This document shows positions 25,685 to 33,660 of a DNA stretch of 40,938 bases, piece by piece. Source of the stretch: Akkermansia muciniphila. Its GTDB lineage: Bacteria; Verrucomicrobiota; Verrucomicrobiia; Verrucomicrobiales; V1-33. The notes beneath the pieces were generated by a model. That model was not told the DNA's origin, searched no databases, and was given only the letters and a program-made list of their open reading frames with translations. Each line of letters opens with the position of its first letter. Position 1 is the stretch's first letter. Location of the stretch: the NCBI GenBank assembly GCA_943333275.1, contig CALQSQ010000051.1, positions 1 through 40,938 of the forward strand, read 5' to 3'. The translations under genes and the position numbers were made by a program.

Positions 25685-26278
25685 ATGAAACTTGCCACTC
25701 CAACCAATCTTGAACTTCAAGCCCTCTCTGTTCTCTGGGCTCTTGGAGAGGCGACGGTGCGTGAAGTTTGGGAAAGCTTCCCGGACGGAAAAGAGCGGGC
25801 CTACACAACGATCCTCACCATCTTACAGAATCTCGAGCGCAAAGGTCTTGCCCGCAAGAAGATCAAGAACCGCGTAAACATTTACCTACCCAAAGGAAAG
25901 AAGGGACTCACGATGCGACCATTCCTCAAAGGAATCGTCCAGCGTTTGTTCCAAGGCAGCCCCTCCTCATTGATCGAGGAAGTCCTGTCTGAGGTTCGGC
26001 TCAGCGCCGGGGAAGTGAAAGCTGTTGCCAGGTTGCTCTCCCAGCAAAGGGCTGGGGGGGTGACGGGCACTACACAACAAACCAAAACAAAAAAGGAAAC
26101 CAATACCATGGCCGCTAAGAAAAAAGCCGCTGCGAAAAAACCCGCAGCCAAGAAAGCCCCTGCTAAAAAAGCCGCAGCTAAAAAAGCTCCTGCTAAAAAA
26201 GCAGCCAAGAAAAAGGCCGCTAAGAAGAAGGCCCCAGCCAAAAAGGTAGCTACGAAGAAAGCCGCTAAGAAGAAGTAA
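25685..26278 (+). CDS. BlaI/MecI-type repressor fused in frame to a histone-H1-like Lys/Ala tail
   Basis: This is a 197-residue protein. Residues 1-125 match a BlaI/MecI/CopY winged-helix repressor (LELQALSVLWALGEATVREVW; AYTTILTILQNLERKGLARKK; dimerisation part SLIEEVLSEVRLSAGEVKAV). Residues 142-197 are almost only Lys, Ala and Pro (MAAKKKAAAKKPAAKKAPAK and similar), like bacterial H1-type nucleoid proteins. The junction passes through seven G at 26054-26060. One G fewer gives GGG GGG TGA, a stop after residue 125. BlaI-family proteins are usually about 120-140 residues. No BlaR-type sensor peptidase lies nearby. The fusion may be real, slippage-controlled, or a sequencing/assembly artefact. 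Confidence 0.85.
   Translation: MKLATPTNLELQALSVLWALGEATVREVWESFPDGKERAYTTILTILQNLERKGLARKKIKNRVNIYLPKGKKGLTMRPFLKGIVQRLFQGSPSSLIEEVLSEVRLSAGEVKAVARLLSQQRAGGVTGTTQQTKTKKETNTMAAKKKAAAKKPAAKKAPAKKAAAKKAPAKKAAKKKAAKKKAPAKKVATKKAAKKK
26108..26278 (+). CDS. Possible internal start: 56-residue histone-H1-like protein
   Basis: The ATG at 26108 lies in the same frame as the regulator. AAGGAAA (26093-26099), eight bases upstream, is one of the few SD-like motifs in the window. It would give MAAKKKAAAKKPAAKK and repeated PAKKAAAKK units to the stop at 26278, a length and composition seen in small Hc1/H1-like DNA-binding proteins. The protein would bind DNA through lysines and compact the nucleoid. Whether it is made separately from the repressor fusion cannot be told here. 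Confidence 0.5.
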   Translation: MAAKKKAAAKKPAAKKAPAKKAAAKKAPAKKAAKKKAAKKKAPAKKVATKKAAKKK

Positions 26279-26305
26279 GTGCTTCCGCACTAACCTCGTT
26301 CATCG

Positions 26306-26379
26306 GCTCGCCGGGTGTTGAACCCGGCCAGCTTCTTCGATCAGAGAAACCTCCGCCCGTTGCCTCATCGCAAAGGCGG
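26306..26379 (+). ncRNA. Structured RNA candidate: two hairpins between the regulator and its terminator
   Basis: The first hairpin has stem GCT-c-GCCGGGT (26306-26316), loop GTTGA and the return strand to 26332. The second is CCGCC (26353-26357) with inner TTGC/GCAA and loop CTCATC, closing with GGCGG to 26379. A terminator follows at 26387. It could be a structured 3' UTR, an mRNA-stabilising element or a small RNA processed from the transcript. It is not a tRNA: no acceptor stem fits. Confidence 0.4.
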
Positions 26380-26386
26380 TCCGAAG

Positions 26387-26420
26387 AGCCCGGAAAGCTA
26401 ATCAGCTTTTCGGGCTTTTT
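26387..26420 (+). terminator. Rho-independent terminator of the regulator/histone-like unit
   Basis: A 13-base stem AGCCCGGAAAGCT with its near-perfect complement (one non-Watson-Crick pair), loop AATC and a T-run at 26416-26420. The T-run is only on the plus strand, so it ends the plus-strand transcript before the convergent arsS. Confidence 0.85.
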
Positions 26421-26464
26421 CGGTTTCTGAAATCCGCCCAACTTTCCCTGCGGTGCCATCGGGT

Positions 26465-27409
26465 TCAACTCAGCGCCCCACCGCAACTGCTGCCAGCCCC
26501 GGCCGAGCATCCCAGGCAATGATTACCCGTGAGAATGGGCTGTTCCTCCAAAGTCTCGGGAGTGATGTCCCAAAGGTACAAATCCTTCCCGTTCCAAAGT
26601 TGCATCCGCAGCATTTGATTGAAATCACAGTCAAAGACCTCTCCCTGCCAGCCAATATTGATGGTGCTGCGGCACATGAGTCCGCTGACCGTGGCGGGGT
26701 TGAAGCTGTTGGACAACAGTTCCATGTAGGAATCCCAATGCCCACCCTGCCGGAGATCCGCCGCGAAACGCGCGATGGGCAGATTGGTAATCGTAAACAG
26801 TCTGGTGAAGACAATTCCATACCGGCTTTGCAATTCATCCTTGTAGTCGGCCTCCAATTCCGCCTGATCCGGCGGCAACTTGGGTCCGATGGGATTGAAC
26901 ACGAGCGTCAATGGGAGAATGGTCCCGTATCCAACGGCGTTTAGTTTCCTGAGCGCGCTGATACTCTTGCGGAAGACATCCGTCCCCCTCTGCGCGTCCA
27001 CGTTCTCTTCCAGGTAACACGGCAGCGAGGCCACCACCTCCACCCGGTGATCCGCAAGGTATTGCGGAAGATAGGCGTGGGATTTCGTTTCGATGATCGT
27101 GAGATTATTGCGATCGATGACGTGCGAGCCCACGGAGCGGGCGGTCTCCACGAAGTAGCGAAAATGATCACTCAACTCCGGAGCCCCTCCCGTGATATCC
27201 ACGACCGAGGGACGATGCCGCACGATCCATGCACCCACCTTGAGGGCCGTCGCCTCATCCATCATCTCCGTTCGGTTCGGTCCGGCATCCACGTGGCAGT
27301 GCGTGCAGGTCTGGTTGCATTTGCGCCCGACATTGATTTGCAGCGTTTGAAATTCACCACGGCGCAATGGCACCCGGTGCTTCTCGAGGAGACTTTGGAA
27401 TGAGTTCAT
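26465..27409 (-). CDS. arsS: Arsenosugar biosynthesis radical SAM protein ArsS
   Basis: This 314-residue radical SAM enzyme carries the iron-sulphur motif CNQTCTHC (Cys31, Cys35, Cys38) in a characteristic LQINVGRKCNQTCTHCHVDA context. It ends with the Cys-rich CLGCSAGAGSSCGG tail seen in ArsS. ArsS is proposed to convert a methylated arsenical into an arsenic-containing deoxyadenosine on the route to arsenosugars. Some family members are selenoproteins; this one has Cys codons and no in-frame TGA. It starts four bases after the arsM stop, so the pair is an operon. The alternative start at 27472 would overlap arsM. Confidence 0.93.
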   Translation of the reverse strand: MNSFQSLLEKHRVPLRRGEFQTLQINVGRKCNQTCTHCHVDAGPNRTEMMDEATALKVGAWIVRHRPSVVDITGGAPELSDHFRYFVETARSVGSHVIDRNNLTIIETKSHAYLPQYLADHRVEVVASLPCYLEENVDAQRGTDVFRKSISALRKLNAVGYGTILPLTLVFNPIGPKLPPDQAELEADYKDELQSRYGIVFTRLFTITNLPIARFAADLRQGGHWDSYMELLSNSFNPATVSGLMCRSTINIGWQGEVFDCDFNQMLRMQLWNGKDLYLWDITPETLEEQPILTGNHCLGCSAGAGSSCGGALS

Positions 27410-27413
27410 GAAA

Positions 27414-28580
27414 TTAGCAGCAATCGATCCCTTCACCCGCCGTGCGGCAGTTCGATGCCTCGGTGGTTGCATGATAATCCTGACCTTTGGATTCGCGGGG
27501 ATGGCGGAGGTTCATTCCCTGGCAATTAAATGGCCCGGCCTCACTCAGCGGAATTTCCACCCGCGGTTCCACGAAGGCGAAATGATTCCGATAGGGGGCA
27601 CTTCTAAGAAGCTGAAACGTCTTGTCACAGACCGCGTAGCGTTTGCCGCGTTCCATGGCGTGACCGTCGTCATCCAGCACCTTGCGGAAGGGCCCCTTGT
27701 AAATAACCGCCTGGTTTCGTTCGTAACAGGGTCCCTGCTTACCCTTCCAGGCCTGCACGGTCACACTTCGAAATTCAATCCCCTCCACCGTCCTCCACGG
27801 AACTGCATCGTATTTTACAAATTCGACTCCATAAAATCCCGCCTCGGCAAAAGCCTCCAGGAATCCCTCCTCCGTGTAGGCCCCACTGATGCACCCACTC
27901 CATAGCTCCGCATTGTTTTGCAGGTGCTCCGGAATCGCCTCGTCCGAAACAATATCGGAAATCACCGCCCGGCCCCCGCGCTTCAGAACCCGGAAAATTT
28001 CCTCGAAGAGCTGCCGCTTGAGCCGTGTTTCCACCAGGTTCAAAACGCAATTCGAGACCACCACATCCACGGATTCCGTGCGAATGAGAGGCTGATGGGC
28101 GCGCAGATCCGCCGCAAGCTCATCCACCGCCAGGAAGGAGTTTACACCGTCGATCGGTTTGTATTTCAACACTCCGTCCAGCAATTCCAAATCCAGCCCC
28201 AGATCCTGAATGCGACCTTTGCGGAATTCCACGTTCGCATAACCGATTCGCTCCGCCACCACCGGAGCATTGCGCCGGGCCACTTCCAGCATGTCATCCG
28301 TCATGTCCACCCCGATCACCCGTCCCTTTTCGCCCACGACCTGCGCGGCGATGAAGCAGATTTTGCCCGTGCCACTGCCGAGATCGAGCACAGTCTCTCC
28401 CGGATGCAGAAACTTGGAGGGATCACCGCACCCGTAATCCTTCTCGATGACTTCGGCGGGAATGATCTTCAGATACTGCGGATCGTAGTCCACAGGGCAG
28501 CACAGGGCGGCTTCGGGGGCCTTGGCGGCGGCGGCGTAGCGGTCTCGGGTGGCGGATTCGGGGGAATGCAGGGAACTCAT
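27414..28580 (-). CDS. arsM: Arsenite S-adenosylmethionine methyltransferase
   Basis: This 388-residue enzyme methylates trivalent arsenic using SAM. The SAM motif VLDLGSGTGKI is at about residues 64-74. The arsenic-binding cysteines are all placed: Cys27/Cys28 (ALCCPVDY), Cys51 (KDYGCGDP), Cys178 (SNCVLNL) and Cys230 (SGCISGA). The C-terminal ~130 residues form the extra domain of longer ArsM proteins and end in a vicinal Cys pair (GIDCC). Compared with algal ArsM there is an insertion of about 25 residues between Cys51 and Cys178. The start at 28580 was preferred; 28601 would add seven residues. No ArsR or ArsB gene is nearby. Confidence 0.93.
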   Translation of the reverse strand: MSSLHSPESATRDRYAAAAKAPEAALCCPVDYDPQYLKIIPAEVIEKDYGCGDPSKFLHPGETVLDLGSGTGKICFIAAQVVGEKGRVIGVDMTDDMLEVARRNAPVVAERIGYANVEFRKGRIQDLGLDLELLDGVLKYKPIDGVNSFLAVDELAADLRAHQPLIRTESVDVVVSNCVLNLVETRLKRQLFEEIFRVLKRGGRAVISDIVSDEAIPEHLQNNAELWSGCISGAYTEEGFLEAFAEAGFYGVEFVKYDAVPWRTVEGIEFRSVTVQAWKGKQGPCYERNQAVIYKGPFRKVLDDDGHAMERGKRYAVCDKTFQLLRSAPYRNHFAFVEPRVEIPLSEAGPFNCQGMNLRHPRESKGQDYHATTEASNCRTAGEGIDCC

Positions 28581-28662
28581 CGTGGACGGTAATGGGAGCA
28601 TTCCCTTCGCCGCTTTATTTCATGAATTCGACAAATATTTTCGAAGCCGCTGCGCCCTCCTC

Positions 28663-30054
28663 TCACCCTTCTTCGCCCGAGATGTACCTGATGCGCTTGT
28701 TGATGTCCGTGTTGATGGAGTGGTAGGGCTGCGAAAGATTACCGGCGGCAAAAAGCGTCTGTCGCATGTGCTCCATGTCGTCCTCACCGATCGCGTCGGT
28801 GAAAATGGGCAGGAGATAGTCGATGCCAGCTCGCGAAGGCTTCATCAGAACGGGATCGTAGAGGGATGGGTGCATGGAACGCGCATGGATGAGTCCCCAC
28901 CGGTCACGGAAGCGGTTGGCATCGAACCCTTCCACATGGAAGCCCTGGTTGGCATTGTATTGAAGGATTGAAACTGCGTTGTTGCGTCCTTCCACAAGCA
29001 TTTCCACGGCTTTGGCACCAAGCTGGGCTCCGTAAAATCTGTCGAACAAAATGGGCCGACCACCGCGCTGGGTATGCCCCACCTTCCGGGTGAAGATCGC
29101 CTCGCGCGCAGATTCGCCGCGGCGGTAGCTCTGAAAATATTTATCACCGATCATTTTGATGAGCCGCGAGCGCAAGGCCTCGGAGGCACCGGAAAGCGAA
29201 ACGTTCCCTGCGGGATCATAAGTTTTCACCTCATCGCCAAGTTCATTGCCGTGCTCATCCACAATGCCCTCGCCACAGACAATCACCACGTTCTTCTGCA
29301 GATCGTAAATTTGTTTCACCTTCTCGACCAGGTGCTCAAGATTCAGGGCATGCTCGGGAACCAGAATGATGTCGGGCCGTCCGTAGGCCGATCCCAGGGC
29401 AATGTAACCGGAATGCCGACCCATCACCTCTACGATGCAAATACGACGATGGCTCTCGGCGGTGGTCCGCAGACGTTCCACACCCGAGGCGGACACGAAC
29501 ACCGCCGTGGCATAGCCCGGCGTGACGTAGTTGACGATGCCGTTGAGATCAAAGGTCGCCCGGGATTCGTTGCGGGTGTAGATTTCGCCCTTGCCGTCCG
29601 GTCCCGGGACTTTCACATATTCGTCCGGTTCACTGGGGTAATTGAGTCCAAGATCGTTATCGATCGTCTTGGGGGCTAGCACCGTGGGAAGACGTTCGGC
29701 CAGCGGTTGCAGTCCATTGAGCGTGCCGTCACCGCCGACGCAGATCAGTCCTTCAATCCCCAGTTTCTGGAGTCGATCCACCACCATGTCGAGATCCTCC
29801 TTCTTGTTGGGATCGACAAAATCCCGCGAGGATCCCAGCAGCGTCCCACCCTTGGTGGGATCAAGTTCCGGGATGTCCTGGTAAAGTGGATTGAGGTGCA
29901 CATGGGGAACCCGCGGATTAAAAAGGCTGTTGAAGCCCTTGATGAGTCCGAAGATTTCAACCTTGAGCTTGTTGGCGCGGACCACCGCACCTTGGATGGT
30001 GGCATTCAGGGCGGGGGTGTCGCCGCCGGCAGTGAGAATTCCGATTCGTTTCAT
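28663..30054 (-). CDS. pfkA: 6-phosphofructokinase (group with Gly/Lys active-site signature)
   Basis: This 463-residue glycolytic enzyme phosphorylates fructose 6-phosphate. The ATG at 30054 gives the standard N-terminus MKRIGILTAGGDTPALNATI; the frame extends upstream to 30648 but that part overlaps the divergent gene. GGDGTLNG (107-114) has Gly110 where PPi-dependent enzymes have Asp, which argues for ATP. The catalytic loop PKTIDND (128-134) has Lys129, which is common in PPi-type enzymes and in the trypanosome/plant ATP-type group. Substrate motifs VEVMGRHSGYIA and GHTQRGG are intact. ATP use is more likely but not certain. It is divergent from the putative PPi-type PEPCK, 126 bases away. 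Confidence 0.93.
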   Translation of the reverse strand: MKRIGILTAGGDTPALNATIQGAVVRANKLKVEIFGLIKGFNSLFNPRVPHVHLNPLYQDIPELDPTKGGTLLGSSRDFVDPNKKEDLDMVVDRLQKLGIEGLICVGGDGTLNGLQPLAERLPTVLAPKTIDNDLGLNYPSEPDEYVKVPGPDGKGEIYTRNESRATFDLNGIVNYVTPGYATAVFVSASGVERLRTTAESHRRICIVEVMGRHSGYIALGSAYGRPDIILVPEHALNLEHLVEKVKQIYDLQKNVVIVCGEGIVDEHGNELGDEVKTYDPAGNVSLSGASEALRSRLIKMIGDKYFQSYRRGESAREAIFTRKVGHTQRGGRPILFDRFYGAQLGAKAVEMLVEGRNNAVSILQYNANQGFHVEGFDANRFRDRWGLIHARSMHPSLYDPVLMKPSRAGIDYLLPIFTDAIGEDDMEHMRQTLFAAGNLSQPYHSINTDINKRIRYISGEEG

Positions 30055-30180
30055 AGGCAAGTGAGAGGAGGGGCAAGTGTAGCAGACATCGTTCCAAGTC
30101 CAGAGAAAGTCGGTGACATCTGCAATAAAACATGGCTTTGAGGCTTTCCTCGCACGGGTTCTGCTACCCCAAGTCCCGAT

Positions 30181-33100
30181 ATGCCTCTGAAAAACCCCGA
30201 AGACACCATTGGATTGGCCACCCCCGGTCAGCCCTCGCTGAATCGCGAACGCCTCCTTGAATTCGTCAATCTCAAGCTGGCCTCGAAGGGATATGCAACC
30301 CCTCAGGTCGCCACCGCCTCGCCATTGCTGGATTTCGGCAGGTCGCTGCTCGCAAATTTCGAGGAAAAATTCCGCCTGCTTGGGGAGACACTTTGTCCGA
30401 CTGACCAGGCCATCAATGATTTCCTCTACTCCTACCTGGGGGACACCTCCGCAGAGGTCTTCGCCAAAGGTCAGACGCTGGTGCCTTCCGGCGCACTGAT
30501 TCTGGAACGGCACGGTCTGGCGCGTGAACTCTCGCTCCCTCCCGATGGCGATTCCTTTGTCTCTCCCATCCTTTCCTCCTACCGGGTCTTCCAGGGTGTC
30601 TGTCACAATCCGGCCAAGGATCGGCGCACCACCGAGGGCGTCTTCCATGTTGTCGAGGGTGGACTGCCCATCCCTGCCGATAAAAAAGCCGTGCCAGTGG
30701 CCACGTTTGCCAGACTTCTCAAAAGTGCCCTGAATCCGCCTGACGAATACCTTCGCCTCCCCTATACATCGAACCTACCAGCGGCAGATCAGGCTCGCAC
30801 CTTTGTTTCACTACTCATCCGACCACTCGTTTGTCCTGAAGTGCGTGGTATTGTGTCGAAAAAAACCATGGAGATCCGGTTCTTCGCGCCCGGCGTCCTC
30901 GTGAGCAATCTCGACTTCGTGGAATCCATTTTCGGCAATGCCGGAGATCCCTTCCTTCCTGAAAATGACGCGCGCCTTGATGTCGGAGGTTGGACCGGCC
31001 ACACGGGATGTGTAATTCTCGCGCCCCAGCTCTGCACACTGCGAAAAAAAGACCTCGCGCTGCCCCACATCTCGGAAGCCACTGCCCAGCAGAAACGGGA
31101 CGGCATGTGCTGGGAAAACGAGGACGAACTCTACAACGACGGCACCGCCTTCAAAATCGCCTGCCGCGATGCCCGTGGCGTGGCCGTTACCCTGATCGCC
31201 GACAGTTATTACGGCTACTGCAAGAAGGAGGTGAAAACGCAAATCAGCTACGCCGCGAACCTCTTTGGCCAGACCGAGGAGGAACACGCCGGGGGCGCCC
31301 TGGCCTTCCCAAGTTTCGATCTCGGGGAGAATTTTTCCCTGAGTCAGTTCAATCGCGAAGTGAATCACACCTGGGCCGAGACGGTCAGCCTGCATGGACA
31401 TCGCCTGCAAATCCAGCCTGAGGGATACGGCATCGATACCAGTTGGCCCAACATCATTTATATTCCAGAAACCGCGGAGATCAGCCTGCGCGACCAGTCA
31501 ATCACCTGGCCTGCGGCGGATGGAGAAATTTCACGCCTGAAATTGAAGGCCGGCCACACCTACGTGCTGCCCTCCGGCTACAAGGTGGAAATGCAGCAAT
31601 CCCTCAAAGGCCAGCGCTGGCGGTTGATCGGCACGCAGGCGGAGGGCACATTCTGCCACAAGCCCTGCACGGTTTCAGGCGGCGGAAAATCAGAAATTTC
31701 CAAGAGCCTCTCGGATGCCATGATCACCGGCCCCGTCATCATCCGTGATTTTAAAGCCGACATGGCCATGGCGGAGGACCTCATGCAGCGCGATTATGGC
31801 GATCGCTTTAAGAATCCGCGTCTGCCCAAAATGCCCAGCCGCATCCTGCTCGCCCCAGAGCGTTCGTTTGGATCCGTCGTCCGCATCCTCACCCCATCCG
31901 ACCGTTACACCGACGCCTACAATGCCTGGTTGGAAAGTGTCCCCAAGCACGTCCGCGATTTGGTGCTGGTCATCAAAAGACGCTACCGCCCCGAGTGGGG
32001 TGCCGATTGGAAAAACCGCTTTGGCGTGGACACCATCGATGGCCTGCCGGGCTTCGAGTTGAAATTTTACAATCAGAAACTCGTCACCCGCTACCTGCGA
32101 ATTGGATTCGCCGAGGATGAATCCTGGCGGGTCTTCGGGTTGCGCAAAGATTTTGCCCCGGCTGTAAAACTTCAGCGTGAAGACGACATCACCGCCTCCG
32201 TCGTCGTACCCTCTTCAAAGCTCGGAGGCCTGCACCCGCAGTTGCACGAGTTCGCCTACAAGTTTGCGGCGAACTGCGAATACCGACTCTTCCAACGCCC
32301 CGACGACGCCGTCATCCGCGGGTATGACCGCGTCACCGAGGCGGATTTCTCGGGCAGCGGACACTTTTTCTCCAACTACGAACCTCTGCCCCGCACCCAG
32401 GCGGCCGACATGGTCGAGGACGTCGTGCGCTTCAGCCAGTTCACCGCCCCGATGCAGGAATTGATCCACCGGGTGGCCGAAGCATCCCATCCCGACTATT
32501 TCGTCTGCTCCGCCAATCCGCGCCTCGTGGACGGCAAGCCCACAAAAAATCCACGCTACCTGCAGACCCGCCTCGATCTCCAGGATCAACGCGACGAATA
32601 CCTTGCCAAAACCGGAGCGCGCTTGTTCCGCCGCCTGCAGCAGAAACAGCCCGTGCTCAATCCCGTGCACGCCGTGCTCCCGGGCCGCAGGAACAATCCC
32701 GCAGACGACGTGATGCGACCGCTCGCCGTGTTCGGTCCCATCCATTACCAGGAACTTCCGGAGTTGTTCATGGATTTCGTGGCCAGCCTGACCGGAAAAT
32801 CCCCCTCCACCACCGGCGCAGGCTCGGAAGGCGCCCTCACCAAGAGTCCGTTCAACTGCCTGCGACCTGTCCACGATCTCAACGATGCGCTCATTTCCTA
32901 TATCCTCACCGGCGCCAACGGCTTTTCCAGCGCCGCCGGCCACATCGGAAGAAAATTCCGTGTCGAACACGACATCAGTCTCATCGTGCCCGAAGTCTGG
33001 TGCCGCATGCACCTGCACGAACGCCAGCCGGAGTGGCTCTTAAATACCGGATGCCTGGAATCCGTGCGCGATTTCAAATGGGAGGGCCGCGTGATTCCCG

Positions 33101-33660
33101 CCAGCCGCCTGGGATTCCGCATCACTGAACAATTTGTGCAGCGCTTCTTCGGCCGCGTCTTCGCCGATCCCGGCGCAGTCTTTACCGAGGAAATGCTCCG
33201 GCCCGAAATGCAAAACGCGCAGGATTTTGTCGATGGCATCGAGCATATTGTCGAAGTCCAGCAGCGCGTTGCCCAGTCCTATTTCACCGACGGATCCCTG
33301 GACGCCGCCATCCCCCCGCTCCAAGCCCTCCTGCACATCATGGCCCACGGCACTTGGAACGGCCTCACAGCCACCTCCCCGGAATTCAGGGAAATGTTCA
33401 CCCTCAAATACCTCACCGAAAGCGACTGGTATCGCGTTCGCCTCGAAGCCAAAGTCAACGTCGATCGACGTCTCTGGGAAAAGCACACCCGCGACATTCG
33501 CCAGTTCATGGGATCCCGGCTCAAATTGCAATCTTCCGAGCAGGCGAATCTTACACGGAAGCTCGCGTTGGCCGAATCCGAGCTGCTCCGCCTCTCGCAG
33601 TCAGACGCCGCCAGCCACTACTTCGGAACGACCGGCGCGGATCCGTTGCTCGTGCCGTGA
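30181..33660 (+). CDS. Putative pyrophosphate-type phosphoenolpyruvate carboxykinase
   Basis: This 1159-residue protein has no signal peptide or membrane helices, so it is cytoplasmic. It has no classical domain I can name with certainty. Its length (about 130 kDa) and a P-loop-like CTVSGGGKSEISKSL (residues 497-511; GGGKS at 500-504) match what I remember of PPi-PEPCK from Propionibacterium and Entamoeba. That enzyme makes PEP and PPi from oxaloacetate and phosphate or the reverse (EC 4.1.1.38). Many proteins of this group are annotated only as hypothetical. The adjacent divergent phosphofructokinase fits a central carbon role. Alternative: another large nucleotide- or phosphate-binding enzyme. 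The long uninterrupted frame shows it is a real gene. Confidence 0.55.
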   Translation: MPLKNPEDTIGLATPGQPSLNRERLLEFVNLKLASKGYATPQVATASPLLDFGRSLLANFEEKFRLLGETLCPTDQAINDFLYSYLGDTSAEVFAKGQTLVPSGALILERHGLARELSLPPDGDSFVSPILSSYRVFQGVCHNPAKDRRTTEGVFHVVEGGLPIPADKKAVPVATFARLLKSALNPPDEYLRLPYTSNLPAADQARTFVSLLIRPLVCPEVRGIVSKKTMEIRFFAPGVLVSNLDFVESIFGNAGDPFLPENDARLDVGGWTGHTGCVILAPQLCTLRKKDLALPHISEATAQQKRDGMCWENEDELYNDGTAFKIACRDARGVAVTLIADSYYGYCKKEVKTQISYAANLFGQTEEEHAGGALAFPSFDLGENFSLSQFNREVNHTWAETVSLHGHRLQIQPEGYGIDTSWPNIIYIPETAEISLRDQSITWPAADGEISRLKLKAGHTYVLPSGYKVEMQQSLKGQRWRLIGTQAEGTFCHKPCTVSGGGKSEISKSLSDAMITGPVIIRDFKADMAMAEDLMQRDYGDRFKNPRLPKMPSRILLAPERSFGSVVRILTPSDRYTDAYNAWLESVPKHVRDLVLVIKRRYRPEWGADWKNRFGVDTIDGLPGFELKFYNQKLVTRYLRIGFAEDESWRVFGLRKDFAPAVKLQREDDITASVVVPSSKLGGLHPQLHEFAYKFAANCEYRLFQRPDDAVIRGYDRVTEADFSGSGHFFSNYEPLPRTQAADMVEDVVRFSQFTAPMQELIHRVAEASHPDYFVCSANPRLVDGKPTKNPRYLQTRLDLQDQRDEYLAKTGARLFRRLQQKQPVLNPVHAVLPGRRNNPADDVMRPLAVFGPIHYQELPELFMDFVASLTGKSPSTTGAGSEGALTKSPFNCLRPVHDLNDALISYILTGANGFSSAAGHIGRKFRVEHDISLIVPEVWCRMHLHERQPEWLLNTGCLESVRDFKWEGRVIPASRLGFRITEQFVQRFFGRVFADPGAVFTEEMLRPEMQNAQDFVDGIEHIVEVQQRVAQSYFTDGSLDAAIPPLQALLHIMAHGTWNGLTATSPEFREMFTLKYLTESDWYRVRLEAKVNVDRRLWEKHTRDIRQFMGSRLKLQSSEQANLTRKLALAESELLRLSQSDAASHYFGTTGADPLLVP

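Noticed and set aside
26310..26328. T-arm-like CCGGGTTCAACACCCGG on the minus strand, suggesting a tRNA
   Set aside because: The expected partner for the acceptor strand and a D/anticodon arm do not fit upstream; it is better explained as a simple hairpin.
26465..27409. Selenocysteine in ArsS
   Set aside because: The frame has no in-frame TGA; key positions are Cys codons.
30054..30648. N-terminal extension of phosphofructokinase
   Set aside because: It overlaps the divergent 1159-residue gene and carries no family sequence; the standard N-terminus starts at 30054.
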